Made by a program: the position numbers and the translations under genes | In this document: one piece after another, positions 50,053 through 58,601 of the stretch | Layout: each line of letters starts with the position of its first letter | How positions within the stretch are numbered: the first letter of the stretch is position 1 | Notes under the pieces: model-generated | The model's input: the letters and a program-made list of their open reading frames with translations, nothing else | Told to the model about the DNA's origin: nothing | Database searches by the model: none | Source: Streptomyces lichenis | GTDB lineage: Bacteria; Actinomycetota; Actinomycetes; Streptomycetales; Streptomycetaceae | DNA: 64,000 nt | Assembly: GCF_023218175.1 (NCBI RefSeq) | Contig: NZ_JALPTH010000020.1 | Coordinates: 62,001-126,000 of the forward strand | Direction of reading: 5' to 3'

Positions 50053-50139
50053 GACCACCCGGGCCGAGCCGGAGGCGTGCGCCCGGCCCGGCCCGGGTCT
50101 CCACCCGCCCCCGCGTCCGTCCCTCCGCGTCCCTCCGCG

Positions 50140-50395
50140 TCGGACCGTGTGCAGCTTCTTGGCGTACGTACCGGCGCCGTCCAGCACGGAGGCGCCGCCC
50201 AGGTCGGACAGGTCGGTCCGTTGGCAGTCCTGCGGCTGGAGAGGAACCGCCGCCTGCCGGCCGGGTCCTCGCCCAGGTGGATGCCCACGTGGGCGATGGT
50301 CGCGGTGGTCTGGTCGTCACCGGAGTCCGCGTCGGGGGACAGCGGGTCACCCGGCTGGAGCCGGGCCGCCGCGGCCTCCGCAACCGCACCCCGCC
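50140..50395 (-). pseudogene. Relic of an NlpC/P60 (C40) peptidase C-terminus
   Basis: The minus strand reads LQPGDPLSPDADSGDDQTTATIAHVGIHLGEDPAGRRRFLSSRRTANGPT in one frame (shown here in part: IAHVGIHLGE contains the expected catalytic-region His), then continues in another frame as DLSDLGGASVLDGAGTYAKKLHTVRR. Joined, this matches the end of secreted Streptomyces C40 peptidases as I remember them. It has a frameshift near 50215-50225, no catalytic Cys part, no start, and lost its stop. It fills the gap between the FAD oxidoreductase and the TPR regulator. Confidence 0.65.
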
Positions 50396-50405
50396 CCGCC
50401 CCGCC

Positions 50406-52064
50406 CTACCCCAGGGCGCCCACGCGGTCGCGGTAGGTGCGGACGGGGGCGGCGTCGCGGTAGGGCTCCAGGCGGCGCTCGAAGTCGCGGACGTACTCGG
50501 TGGCGCGGGCCGAGCGCATCTCGGTGGCCTGCTGGGCGGCCTCGGCGCCCAGGGCGCAGGCGTGGTCGAGTTCGCCGAGGCCGAGCCGGGCGGTGGCGAG
50601 GACGACCCGGCTGAACAGCCGGCTGCGGGCGAACGCGGGGGCGCGCAGCTGGAGGGAGCGTTCGGCGTGCTGGGCGGCGGGGCGGTACTGGTGCATGTCG
50701 CGGTGGCAGTGCGCGGCGTCGGCGGCGAGCTGCGCCTCGTCGAAGGCCCGCCCCCAGTGCGGGGTGTCGTCACCGGGGCGGGCGGTGTCCAGCGCCCGTT
50801 CCGCCCGGGTGAGGGAGGCGGTGCAGGCGCGGGCGTCGCCGAGGACGGCGTGCCCGCGGGCCTCGGCGGAGTGCAGCAGGGCCAGTACGGCGGGCGGCGC
50901 GGTGCCGACGCCCTGCTGGGCGACCCGGGCGAGCTGCACGGCCTCCCGGCCGTGGCCGAGGTAGACGGCCTGGCGGCTCATGGTGACCAGGACATAGCTG
51001 CCGTAGGCGCGGTCCCCGGCGGCCTGGGCGAGCCGCAGCGCCTGGACGAAGTAGCGCTGGGCCAGGCCGTGGGCGGCGATGTCGTACGAGGTCCAGCCGG
51101 CCAGCCGGGTCAGGTCGGCGACGGCGCCGAACAGCCGGCGCCCGGTGGTCTCCCCGTACACCCCGCGCAGCATCGGCTCGGCCTCGTGCTCCAGATAGCG
51201 GACCAGGGCCTGGCGGGCGTGGCCGCCGCCGTAGGCGTGGTCGAGGGCCCGGAACAGGTCGCCGACCGACCGCAGCGCGCCGACGTCCCCCGCGGTGACC
51301 CGCTGGCCGGGGCCGCGGTCGGTGGAGCGCTGCCGGGGCAGGCCCGCCCGGGCCGCCCCGGGAACGGTGGGAACGGCGGGGGGGGGGGGGGGGGTGGCGG
51401 GTAAAGCGGCCGGCGCGAGGGAGGCGGGCATACGGGCGGCGGGGGCCGGATGGCCTGGCAGCCCCGGCCGGCCGAGGGCGGGCGTACGGCCGGCGGGCGG
51501 CGGCACCGGGGCGGCGGCTTCGGCGGCGGTCGTCGGGTACGGGCGGCCGTCCTGGGGGCCGCCCTGGGCCGGCACCCGGGCGGCGGAGGCAGGGGGCGCC
51601 GGGGGGTCGATCCGGCCGACGCGTTCGTCGGCGCGGCCGATCAGCCAGTCCCGGCTGGGCACCACCAGACCGGCCGGGGTGAAGGTGATCTTCCGCAGTT
51701 CGCTGTGGCTGCCGGAGTCCTTGCGCCACAGTCCGCTGACGATGTCCACGGCCTCCTCGGGGGTGGCCGCGAACTCCAGCCCCGCGTAGACCGGGGCGCA
51801 GGCGTCCAGGCCGAGGTCCTGCGCGGTGAGCCGGCGGCCGAGGCGGCGGGTGAAGACCTCGGCGATGAGGGCCGGGGTGGTGCCCCGGGGCTGCTGGCCG
51901 CGGAGCCAGCGGGTGACGGAGGTCTTGTCGTAGCGGAGGTCGAGGCCGTGTTCGAGTCCGAGCTGGTCGACCCTTCTGGCCAGTCCCGCGTGCGAGAAGC
52001 CGGCTTCGGCGATGAGGGCGGCGAGCCGGCGGTTGGGGGTGCGCTGCGAGGGTCGGTCCGTCAT
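50406..52064 (-). CDS. XRE/TPR-type regulatory protein with a 17-base homopolymer
   Basis: 552 aa. N-terminal helix-turn-helix-like domain (about 8-100, NRRLAALIAEAGFSHAGLARRVDQLG ... SVTRWLRGQQP), a Pro/Ala/Gly-rich linker (about 150-250), and a C-terminal TPR-like helical region (about 265-540, FVQALRLAQAAGD, AVQLARVAQQGV, AAQHAERSLQLR). Conserved Streptomyces regulators of this type affect development and antibiotic production. The linker contains an uninterrupted run of 17 G on the + strand (51378-51394), read as five CCC prolines. Start GTG/ATG near 52064. Divergent from lipB. Confidence 0.88.
   Translation of the reverse strand: MTDRPSQRTPNRRLAALIAEAGFSHAGLARRVDQLGLEHGLDLRYDKTSVTRWLRGQQPRGTTPALIAEVFTRRLGRRLTAQDLGLDACAPVYAGLEFAATPEEAVDIVSGLWRKDSGSHSELRKITFTPAGLVVPSRDWLIGRADERVGRIDPPAPPASAARVPAQGGPQDGRPYPTTAAEAAAPVPPPAGRTPALGRPGLPGHPAPAARMPASLAPAALPATPPPPPAVPTVPGAARAGLPRQRSTDRGPGQRVTAGDVGALRSVGDLFRALDHAYGGGHARQALVRYLEHEAEPMLRGVYGETTGRRLFGAVADLTRLAGWTSYDIAAHGLAQRYFVQALRLAQAAGDRAYGSYVLVTMSRQAVYLGHGREAVQLARVAQQGVGTAPPAVLALLHSAEARGHAVLGDARACTASLTRAERALDTARPGDDTPHWGRAFDEAQLAADAAHCHRDMHQYRPAAQHAERSLQLRAPAFARSRLFSRVVLATARLGLGELDHACALGAEAAQQATEMRSARATEYVRDFERRLEPYRDAAPVRTYRDRVGALG
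51378..51394. repeat. Homopolymer run of 17 G inside the regulator gene
   Basis: Counted directly: 17 consecutive G on the + strand, C in the coding sense. It lies in the linker between the DNA-binding and TPR regions. Reading frames on both sides agree in this sequence. Confidence 0.95.
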
Positions 52065-52408
52065 CGGCTGTGCGCTCTCCTGACTTGCCGTGCTGTGCCT
52101 TCCCGGTGGGGGCCCGCCGCGCCGGGGGCCCTTCCGGTGGGGTTGCGGACCCCCGGGAACGGCGCGAACTTAACCGCCGTCGGCGTCGGTACCGCCGCCT
52201 TCGCCCCGCATTCATCCGATCGTGTGAGGATTGAGGGCGCCGCTGACGGGCTGAGGACGGACCGAGCGGAGGACCGGGTGCCGGCACGGCGGTGAGGAAG
52301 ACGGCATCCACCTGGCCGTCCGGCCGCCCCGGGGCCGCCGTACAGTGGCACGGGCGGCGATGGATGCACGCTGCAAGTGCTGCCGCACGTTCGTAGGGAG
52401 GCGTTGCC
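52065..52408. promoter_or_regulatory. Divergent intergenic region before lipB
   Basis: 344 bp between the divergent TPR regulator and lipB. TACAGT at 52341-52346 is a possible lipB -10 box, giving a leader of about 55 nt; an AT-richer patch at 52200-52245 could hold the regulator's promoter. No strong operator or hairpin seen. Confidence 0.4.
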
Positions 52409-53224
52409 GTGAGTGAGCTGCGATTCGTCCATGTGGGCTTCGGCCCGGAGGCCGTCGAGTACCGGCGGGCCTGGGACATGCAGCGCGAGGTGCACGCCGC
52501 GCGGTTCGCCGACGAAGTGCCCGACACCTGCCTGCTGCTGGAGCACCCGCCGGTCTACACCGCGGGGCGGCGCACACTCGACAGCGAGCGCCCCCTGGAC
52601 GGTACGCCGGTGGTGGACGTGGACCGCGGCGGCAAGATCACCTGGCATGGCCCCGGCCAGCTGGTGGGCTACCCGATCATGAAGCTGCCGCGTCCGGTGG
52701 ACGTGGTCGCCCATGTCCGGCGGCTGGAGGAGGCCCTGATCCGCACGGCGGCCGATTTCGGCGTGGCCACCACCCGGGTGGAGGGCCGCAGCGGGGTGTG
52801 GGTGCTGGGCGACCCGGTCGAGCAGCGCCCGGCGCTCGGCGGCCTCTCCCTGGACTTCGACCCCCGGCTGACGGACGAGGAGTTCGATCCGCGGCTGAAC
52901 GGCCCCGAGTACGCCCCCTCCAACGCCGGGCAGCGCCGCGAGGACCGCAAGCTGGCGGCCATCGGCATCCGGGTCGCCAAGGGCGTCACCATGCACGGCT
53001 TCGCGATCAACGTGAGCCCGGACAACACCTGGTTCGACCGGATCGTGCCCTGCGGCATCCGGGACGCGGGCGTCACCTCGCTGGCGAACGAGCTGGGCCG
53101 GGAGGTGACGATCGCCGAGGTGCTGCCGGTGGTGGAGCGGCATCTGCAGGACGTCCTGGAGAACGCCGAGCTGCGGCCCCGCGAGATCGAGGAGGCGGCA
53201 CCGGCCGCCCCGGCGCCCGCTTAG
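52409..53224 (+). CDS. lipB: Octanoyltransferase
   Basis: Transfers octanoyl from acyl carrier protein to lipoyl domains of E2 proteins, the first step of lipoate assembly. 271 aa from GTG 52409, with AGGGAGG upstream. Signature RGGKITWHGPGQLVGYP (about 73-89), catalytic Lys and Cys in RKLAAIGIRV and PCGIRDAG (Cys about 215). An insertion after GVWVLGDPVEQRP (130-165) is longer than in enterobacterial LipB. It precedes lipA by 137 bp; the two act consecutively on SucB. Confidence 0.95.
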   Translation: MSELRFVHVGFGPEAVEYRRAWDMQREVHAARFADEVPDTCLLLEHPPVYTAGRRTLDSERPLDGTPVVDVDRGGKITWHGPGQLVGYPIMKLPRPVDVVAHVRRLEEALIRTAADFGVATTRVEGRSGVWVLGDPVEQRPALGGLSLDFDPRLTDEEFDPRLNGPEYAPSNAGQRREDRKLAAIGIRVAKGVTMHGFAINVSPDNTWFDRIVPCGIRDAGVTSLANELGREVTIAEVLPVVERHLQDVLENAELRPREIEEAAPAAPAPA

Positions 53225-53361
53225 GGCCCGCCCTCCGGTACGGGACCGGGGCCGGCTCGGGGGAATGCCCCGTACCCAGTCCCGGTTGCCCTCAGGAGGA
53301 CCACATTTTTACCGGGCGTACCCTGGTGTTCGCCGTGGAATCGAAGCCGTAGGAGCCAGCC

Positions 53362-54321
53362 GTGTCCGCAGTCGCACCCGACGGACGCAAGATGCTGCGC
53401 CTGGAGGTCCGGAACAGCCAGACCCCCATCGAGCGCAAGCCCGAGTGGATCAAGACCCGGGCGAAGATGGGCCCCGAGTACAACCAGCTCCAGAAGCTCG
53501 TCAAGAGCGAGGGGCTGCACACGGTCTGCCAGGAAGCGGGCTGTCCCAACATCTTCGAGTGCTGGGAGGACCGCGAGGCCACCTTCCTCATCGGCGGTGA
53601 CCAGTGCACCCGGCGCTGCGACTTCTGCCAGATCGACACCGGCAAGCCGCAGGCCCTGGACCGCGACGAGCCGCGCCGGGTCGGCGAGTCCGTGGTGACC
53701 ATGGACCTCAACTACGCCACCATCACCGGCGTGGCCCGCGACGACCTGGAGGACGGCGGCGCCTGGCTGTACGCGGAGACCGTGCGGCAGATCCACGCCA
53801 TGACCGGCGAGCGCGAGGGCGGCCACACCAAGGTCGAGCTGCTGATCCCCGACTTCAACGCGGTGCCCGAGCAGCTGGCCGAGGTCTTCTCCTCCCGCCC
53901 CGAGGTGCTGGCGCACAACGTGGAGACGGTGCCGCGGATCTTCAAGCGGATCCGCCCCGGCTTCCGCTACGAGCGGTCGCTGGAGGTCATCACCCGGGCC
54001 CGCGAGGCCGGCCTGGTGACCAAGTCGAACCTCATTCTGGGCATGGGCGAGACCCGCGAGGAGGTCAGCGAGGCGCTGCGCCACCTGCACGAGGCCGGCT
54101 GCGAGCTGATCACCATCACCCAGTACCTGCGCCCCTCCGTGCGCCACCACCCGGTGGAGCGCTGGGTGAAGCCGCAGGAGTTCGTGGAGCTGAAGGACGA
54201 GGCCGACCAGATCGGCTACTCCGGTGTGATGTCCGGCCCGCTGGTGCGCTCCTCGTACCGGGCCGGCCGGCTGTTCCAGCAGGCGATGGAGGCCCGCAAC
54301 CAGGCCGCCGACGCCGCCTGA
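53362..54321 (+). CDS. lipA: Lipoyl synthase
   Basis: Radical-SAM enzyme that inserts two sulfur atoms into the octanoyl chain. 319 aa from GTG 53362 (GTAGGAG upstream). Radical-SAM motif CTRRCDFC: Cys82, Cys86, Cys89. Auxiliary cluster cysteines in VCQEAGCPNIFECW: Cys56, Cys61, Cys67. The C-terminal RSSYRAG supplies the serine ligand of the auxiliary cluster. The auxiliary cluster is consumed in each turnover, so activity depends on Fe-S delivery; ErpA is a likely supplier. A 17-bp terminator hairpin follows. Confidence 0.97.
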   Translation: MSAVAPDGRKMLRLEVRNSQTPIERKPEWIKTRAKMGPEYNQLQKLVKSEGLHTVCQEAGCPNIFECWEDREATFLIGGDQCTRRCDFCQIDTGKPQALDRDEPRRVGESVVTMDLNYATITGVARDDLEDGGAWLYAETVRQIHAMTGEREGGHTKVELLIPDFNAVPEQLAEVFSSRPEVLAHNVETVPRIFKRIRPGFRYERSLEVITRAREAGLVTKSNLILGMGETREEVSEALRHLHEAGCELITITQYLRPSVRHHPVERWVKPQEFVELKDEADQIGYSGVMSGPLVRSSYRAGRLFQQAMEARNQAADAA

Positions 54322-54412
54322 CCCGTACCGCGCCCGCCCCGGCGGCGTCCGGCGGCGGTGTGAATCGCCACACAGCGGACGTACGGCGGACAAGGCGGCG
54401 GCAGAGCCCCGC

Positions 54413-54464
54413 GACGGCGCGGGCCGCGCAACCCCCAGGTGAGGGGCGCGCGGCCCGCGCCGTC
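54413..54464 (+). terminator. lipA terminator
   Basis: Perfect 17-bp stem (54413-54429 with 54448-54464) and an 18-nt loop, about 90 bp after the lipA stop. Confidence 0.8.
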
Positions 54465-54521
54465 CGCGTTCCGCCCTCCGGCCTCCCCCTTCCCCCGGCA
54501 GAACCGTTCCGTCATCCGCGT

Positions 54522-54550
54522 TTGACCGGTAGGTCACGTCCTGGTAACAC
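54522..54550 (+). promoter_or_regulatory. Candidate housekeeping promoter
   Basis: TTGACC (54522-54527), 17-bp spacer, TAACAC (54545-54550). Good match to the HrdB-type consensus; it would transcribe the small gene at 54713 with a leader of about 155 nt. Confidence 0.5.
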
Positions 54551-54712
54551 CGTTCTGTGACGATGGACGCACGCTCCGCGCACAGGTCGCCGCGGAATCG
54601 GAGCCGTGCCCCGCTCGCGTTCCGCATCCGCCGACGCCCGCGCCGGCTTCCACCCGCCCGCCGGCCCAGCACCGGCGGACCTCCAGCACCGCGCCCCAGG
54701 GAGGCTCCCGAC

Positions 54713-55027
54713 ATGCAGGCCCCGACTCCGGCACCCGCAGTCACCCCACGCGTACGCGACATCCGCGAGGCGAGGAGCGCGGCCCCCGCCCCGTCCCGTA
54801 CCGCCGCGCCCTCCCCCTCCCGTACGCTCGCCGCCGCACCGCTCCCCGCCGTGACCGTCACCGGCGCGCTGCGGGCCGTCGAGGCGCTGCTGCTGGGGGC
54901 CGGGCAGCGCACCGCCCGCCGCAACGCCTGGACCTCCGTCCTGGAGGACCGCCGCCGGGCCCAGGACCGGGTGGAGGCCCAGCACGTACTGGAGGCCGCG
55001 CGGGAGCGCGGGCCGCGCGCCACGTAA
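54713..55027 (+). CDS. Small conserved hypothetical protein (104 aa)
   Basis: Starts at ATG 54713, preceded by GGGAGG. N-terminal half low-complexity Pro/Ala/Ser with short repeats (APSRTAAPSPSRT). C-terminal half helical and charged (ALRAVEALLLGAGQRTARRNAWTSVLEDRRRAQDRVEAQHVLEAA). A short protein with a similar C-terminal helix lies at this place in other Streptomyces, as I recall. An open frame from 54557 adds 52 Arg/Pro-rich residues without a ribosome binding site and is not used. Function unknown. Confidence 0.7.
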   Translation: MQAPTPAPAVTPRVRDIREARSAAPAPSRTAAPSPSRTLAAAPLPAVTVTGALRAVEALLLGAGQRTARRNAWTSVLEDRRRAQDRVEAQHVLEAARERGPRAT

Positions 55028-55037
55028 ACTTCACAGC

Positions 55038-55751
55038 ATGGCGAGGAAGGCACAAGCGGACAGCGCTGACGCGACCGCGAATCCCGGGCGACTGAAGCAG
55101 ATCGCTCTGACGTACAAGATGACCCGAAAGGCCGACCCGAAGGTCGGTCTTGTCGTCGCGGGCGTGGGAGTCGTCGTCTTCGGCGTCCTCCTCGCGATCG
55201 GCTTCCTGATCGGACACCCGGTCTATCTGGGCATCCTCGGCTTCCTGCTGGCCTTCCTGGCGATGGCGATCGTCTTCGGCCGGCGCGCCGAGCGGGCCGC
55301 CTTCGGCCAGATGGAGGGCCAGCCGGGCGCGGCGGCCGCGGTGCTGCAGAACATCGGCCGGGGCTGGACGACCACCCCGGCGGTGGCGATGAACCGCAAC
55401 CAGGACGTCGTCCACCGCGCGGTCGGCAAGGCCGGCATCGTGCTGATCGCCGAGGGCAACCCGAACCGGCTGCGCACCCTGCTGGCCGCGGAGAAGAGGC
55501 GGATGGCCCGGATCGTCGTGGATGTCCCGGTGCACGACTTCGTGATCGGCAACGACGAGGGCCAGGTGCCGCTGAAGAAGCTGCGCACCACCCTGCTGAA
55601 GCTGCCCCGGGTGCTGGCCGGCCCCCAGGTGACCGCCACCAACGACCGGCTGCGGGCGATGGGCGACCTGATGAGCAACATGCCGATGCCGAAGGGCCCG
55701 ATGCCCGGCCGTGGCGGCATGCGGATGCCGCGCGGCGGCAAGATGCGCTGA
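55038..55751 (+). CDS. DUF4191 membrane protein
   Basis: 237 aa: MARKAQADSADATANPGRLKQIALTYKMTRKADPK, then two membrane helices (about 36-80) and a soluble C-terminal domain (NIGRGWTTTPAVAMNRNQDVVHRAVGKAGIVLIAEG ...) ending in a Met/Gly/Pro-rich tail. DUF4191 follows lipA in many actinobacteria; function not known. TAAACT (55025-55030) lies 7 nt before the ATG and includes the stop codon of the previous gene, so the gene likely has its own leaderless promoter. Confidence 0.92.
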   Translation: MARKAQADSADATANPGRLKQIALTYKMTRKADPKVGLVVAGVGVVVFGVLLAIGFLIGHPVYLGILGFLLAFLAMAIVFGRRAERAAFGQMEGQPGAAAAVLQNIGRGWTTTPAVAMNRNQDVVHRAVGKAGIVLIAEGNPNRLRTLLAAEKRRMARIVVDVPVHDFVIGNDEGQVPLKKLRTTLLKLPRVLAGPQVTATNDRLRAMGDLMSNMPMPKGPMPGRGGMRMPRGGKMR

Positions 55752-55782
55752 GCGGCGCATACGCGGCGGTACGGCTTCGAGT

Positions 55783-55825
55783 ACGGCGGAGGGCGCCCGA
55801 TCGGTGATCGGGCGCCCTCCGCCGT
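55783..55825. terminator. Bidirectional terminator between DUF4191 and RDD genes
   Basis: Perfect 20-bp stem (55783-55802 with 55806-55825), 3-nt loop, between convergent stop codons. Confidence 0.92.
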
Positions 55826-55841
55826 GCCGTCTCCCGGGCGC

Positions 55842-56312
55842 TCAGCCCCGGACCTGCACCGCCCGCGCCAGCCGGTCGTGCAGCCCGCGCCCGTCCCGGT
55901 CCCAGATCAGGGCCGGCAGCGCCAGGCAGAGCAGCGCGCTGCGCAGAATCGCGCGGCCGGCGCCGAGGCGGTCGCCCTCCACCGAGATGACCCGCAGCCC
56001 GAACAGCCGCTTGCCCGGTGTGGCGCCGACGGTGCCGACGGTGAGCACACTGAGGGCGAAGAGCACGGCCACGGCCCAGTTGCCGACCACGGTGCCGCTG
56101 TCGCCGCGGGCGATGAGACCGTAGGCGATCAGCATGCACAGCGCCCAGTCGGTGAAGATCGCGCCGAAGCGCCGCCCGAGCGGGGCGAGGGAGCCGGGCC
56201 CCTGTTCCGGCAGACCGAGCCGCCGGCCCCGGTAGCCGAAGTCGGCGCCCATCTCCTCGGCGGCCGCGCGCGGCCCGGAGAGCCACGATCCGATTGCTTG
56301 CCTGTTGTCCAC
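55842..56312 (-). CDS. RDD-family membrane protein
   Basis: 156 aa from GTG 56312. RDD domain: RRFGAIFTDWALCMLIAYGLI (first helix with Arg and Asp), a second helix (about 78-95), TPGKRLFGLRVISVEG and DRDGRGLHDRLA, the conserved motifs of the family. RDD proteins are poorly characterised, some act as ion or amino-acid transporters. On the minus strand TACCGT lies 6 nt before the GTG, a leaderless arrangement. Divergent from glnA. Confidence 0.92.
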   Translation of the reverse strand: MDNRQAIGSWLSGPRAAAEEMGADFGYRGRRLGLPEQGPGSLAPLGRRFGAIFTDWALCMLIAYGLIARGDSGTVVGNWAVAVLFALSVLTVGTVGATPGKRLFGLRVISVEGDRLGAGRAILRSALLCLALPALIWDRDGRGLHDRLARAVQVRG

Positions 56313-56420
56313 CCGACCACGGTACTGCGCCCGGTTTCGATCACTTCCGCCCGGGTCGGCGCCGGTCCGCGGGCGGGGGCGGCGGAGGGGTGGCGGTGGG
56401 CACGGCGGCCCTCCCTCCGG

Positions 56421-56458
56421 TTAACTTGGGCGAAACAAATGGGTCATGCTTGAGAAAT
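56421..56458 (+). promoter_or_regulatory. GlnR operator of glnA
   Basis: Four GlnR half-sites in perfect 5-6-5-6-5-6-5 spacing: TTAAC (56421), GAAAC (56432), GTCAT (56443), GAAAT (56454). This fits the actinobacterial GlnR consensus GTnAC-n6-GAAAC and lies about 100 bp before the glnA start. GlnR would repress or activate according to nitrogen supply. Confidence 0.88.
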
Positions 56459-56556
56459 CCCGCGTCCCTAAGGTCGGGACCAGCGTGTGCCACCGCACTG
56501 GCCGCACGACCGAGCTGCAAGCCCGCCCGCTCCCGGGTGGGAGTAGGAGGAGTTGG

Positions 56557-57966
56557 ATGTTCCGGAACGCCGACGAAGCCAAGAAGTTCATCGCGGACAA
56601 CGACGTCAAGTTCGTGGACGTCAGGTTCTGCGACCTGCCGGGTGTGATGCAGCACTTCACGATCCCGGCCAAGGCGTTCGACCCGGCCGAGGAGCTGGCC
56701 TTCGACGGCTCGTCGATCCGCGGTTTCCAGGCCATCCACGAGTCGGACATGGCGCTGCGCGCCGACCTGTCCACGGCCCGCCTGGACCCGTTCCGCCGGG
56801 ACGCCACGCTGAACATCAACTTCTTCATCCACGACCCGATCACGGGCGAGCAGTACAGCCGCGACCCGCGCAACATCGCCAAGAAGGCGGAGGCCTACCT
56901 CGCCTCCACCGGCATCGCGGACACCGCGTTCTTCGGGCCCGAGGCCGAGTTCTACGTCTTCGACTCGGTGCGCTTCAACACCGCCGCCAACGAGGGCTTC
57001 TACCACATCGACTCCGAGGCGGGCGCCTGGAACACCGGCGCGGTGGAGGACAACCGCGGGTACAAGGTCCGCTACAAGGGCGGCTACTTCCCGGCCCCGC
57101 CGGTCGACCACTTCGCCGACCTGCGCGCCGAGATCTCCCTGGAGCTGGAGAAGTCCGGCCTCCAGGTCGAGCGCCAGCACCACGAGGTGGGCACCGCCGG
57201 CCAGGCGGAGATCAACTACAAGTTCAACACCCTGCTGGCCGCGGCCGACGACCTGATGCTCTTCAAGTACATCGTGAAGAACGTCGCCTGGCGCAACGGC
57301 AAGACCGCGACCTTCATGCCGAAGCCGATCTTCGGCGACAACGGCTCCGGCATGCACGTCCACCAGTCCCTGTGGACCGGCGGCGAGCCGCTCTTCTACG
57401 ACGAGCAGGGCTACGCGGGCCTCTCGGACACCGCCCGCTACTACATCGGCGGCATCCTCAAGCACGCCCCGTCGCTGCTGGCCTTCACCAACCCGACGGT
57501 GAACTCCTACCACCGCCTGGTCCCCGGCTTCGAGGCCCCGGTCAACCTGGTCTACTCGCAGCGCAACCGCTCGGCCGCGATGCGTATCCCGATCACCGGC
57601 TCGAACCCGAAGGCCAAGCGCGTCGAGTTCCGCGCCCCGGACCCGTCCTCCAACCCGTACCTGGCCTTCTCGGCCCTCCTCCTCGCGGGCCTGGACGGCA
57701 TCAAGAACAAGATCGAGCCGGCCGAGCCGATCGACAAGGACCTCTACGAGCTCGCCCCCGAGGAGCACGCGGGCGTCCCCCAGGTCCCGACCTCCCTGCC
57801 CGCCGTCCTCGACGCCCTGGAGCAGGACAACGAGTACCTCCAGGCCGGCGGTGTCTTCACCTCCGACCTGATCGAGACCTGGATCGACTACAAGCGCACC
57901 AGCGAGATCGCCCCGATCCAGCTCCGCCCCCACCCGCACGAGTTCGAGCTCTACTTCGACATCTAA
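56557..57966 (+). CDS. glnA: Glutamine synthetase type I
   Basis: Assimilates ammonium into glutamine; dodecameric cytoplasmic enzyme. 469 aa from ATG 56557 with GGAGGAG upstream; in-frame sequence back to 56446 is leader. Landmarks: LAFDGSSIRGF, FFGPEAEFYVF (metal Glu), NGSGMHVHQSLW, NRSAAMRIPITG, and the adenylylation site Tyr397 in KDLYELAPEEH, so activity is probably controlled by GlnE adenylylation as well as by GlnR. Followed by a strong terminator. Confidence 0.97.
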   Translation: MFRNADEAKKFIADNDVKFVDVRFCDLPGVMQHFTIPAKAFDPAEELAFDGSSIRGFQAIHESDMALRADLSTARLDPFRRDATLNINFFIHDPITGEQYSRDPRNIAKKAEAYLASTGIADTAFFGPEAEFYVFDSVRFNTAANEGFYHIDSEAGAWNTGAVEDNRGYKVRYKGGYFPAPPVDHFADLRAEISLELEKSGLQVERQHHEVGTAGQAEINYKFNTLLAAADDLMLFKYIVKNVAWRNGKTATFMPKPIFGDNGSGMHVHQSLWTGGEPLFYDEQGYAGLSDTARYYIGGILKHAPSLLAFTNPTVNSYHRLVPGFEAPVNLVYSQRNRSAAMRIPITGSNPKAKRVEFRAPDPSSNPYLAFSALLLAGLDGIKNKIEPAEPIDKDLYELAPEEHAGVPQVPTSLPAVLDALEQDNEYLQAGGVFTSDLIETWIDYKRTSEIAPIQLRPHPHEFELYFDI

Positions 57967-57981
57967 GCCGCGAGGCTTGCA

Positions 57982-58023
57982 CGAAGGCCGCCGCCCCCGC
58001 TCGTGTGGGGGTGGCGGCCTTCG
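57982..58023 (+). terminator. glnA terminator
   Basis: 17-bp stem with one G-U pair (57982-57998 with 58007-58023), 8-nt loop, beginning 16 bp after the glnA stop. Confidence 0.9.
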
Positions 58024-58204
58024 GCGTTTCCGAGGGCTCCCCGTCCCGCCACGACAGCTCGCCATCCCGGCGCCCGACCCGGCGGAGACCATCAGGGCGG
58101 CCTTGGCGTGCGTCGCCCGCCCTGGCCCGGCCAGGGCGGGCACCGCACGCGCCCCTGGCCGTGCCGGGTGGGCGCGGGCAGGGGCGGAACGGGAGTGGGG
58201 TGGG

Positions 58205-58477
58205 TCAGCCGGTGTAGATGAGGGTGCGGACGAGGCGGCAGGTGGTGGGGGACGGGGGGTGGACGCCTATGCGGGTGGCGGTGGCGTGGATGGTGTCGTC
58301 GTCGGCGGCGGCGGGGTGGTAGACGCCCGCGTCGAGCAGGGCGATGGCGAGGCGCATCGCCTTCAGGCGGCGGTTGTGGGTGATGTACCACTCGCGGGGC
58401 AGGCCCGCAGGGAGCGGCTGCTTGGTGGACGGCTCGATGCGGGCTGCGGGCAGGGTCGTGAGGGTGGCTACGGCCAT
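58205..58477 (-). CDS. Small conserved hypothetical protein, 90 aa
   Basis: ATG 58477 with an excellent AGGAGG 6 nt upstream. Sequence centre LPAGLPREWYITHNRRLKAMRLAIALLDAGVY, then ATATRIGVHPPSPTTCRLVRTLIY. Basic and helical, possibly nucleic-acid binding; I recall similar short proteins in Streptomyces but no function. The longer open frame to 58732 runs antisense to the next gene and is rejected. Its 5' leader (58478-58560) contains a TCTACT patch on the opposite strand, no clear promoter. Confidence 0.75.
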   Translation of the reverse strand: MAVATLTTLPAARIEPSTKQPLPAGLPREWYITHNRRLKAMRLAIALLDAGVYHPAAADDDTIHATATRIGVHPPSPTTCRLVRTLIYTG

Positions 58478-58601
58478 CGGCGACCTCCTGGTACGCGGTG
58501 CGGGGCCCTCCCCCGGGCCCCTGCTCAGTGTCTCCATTCTACTGGTGGGGACTGACAATTCGCCCTGGTGAGGGAGGGTTTGGAGGCCTGGAACGGCAGT
58601 G

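Noticed and set aside
53221..56286. Minus-strand frame of 1021 codons opposite lipA and DUF4191
   Set aside because: Low-complexity Arg/Pro/Gly product, antisense to well-supported genes, crossing two terminators.
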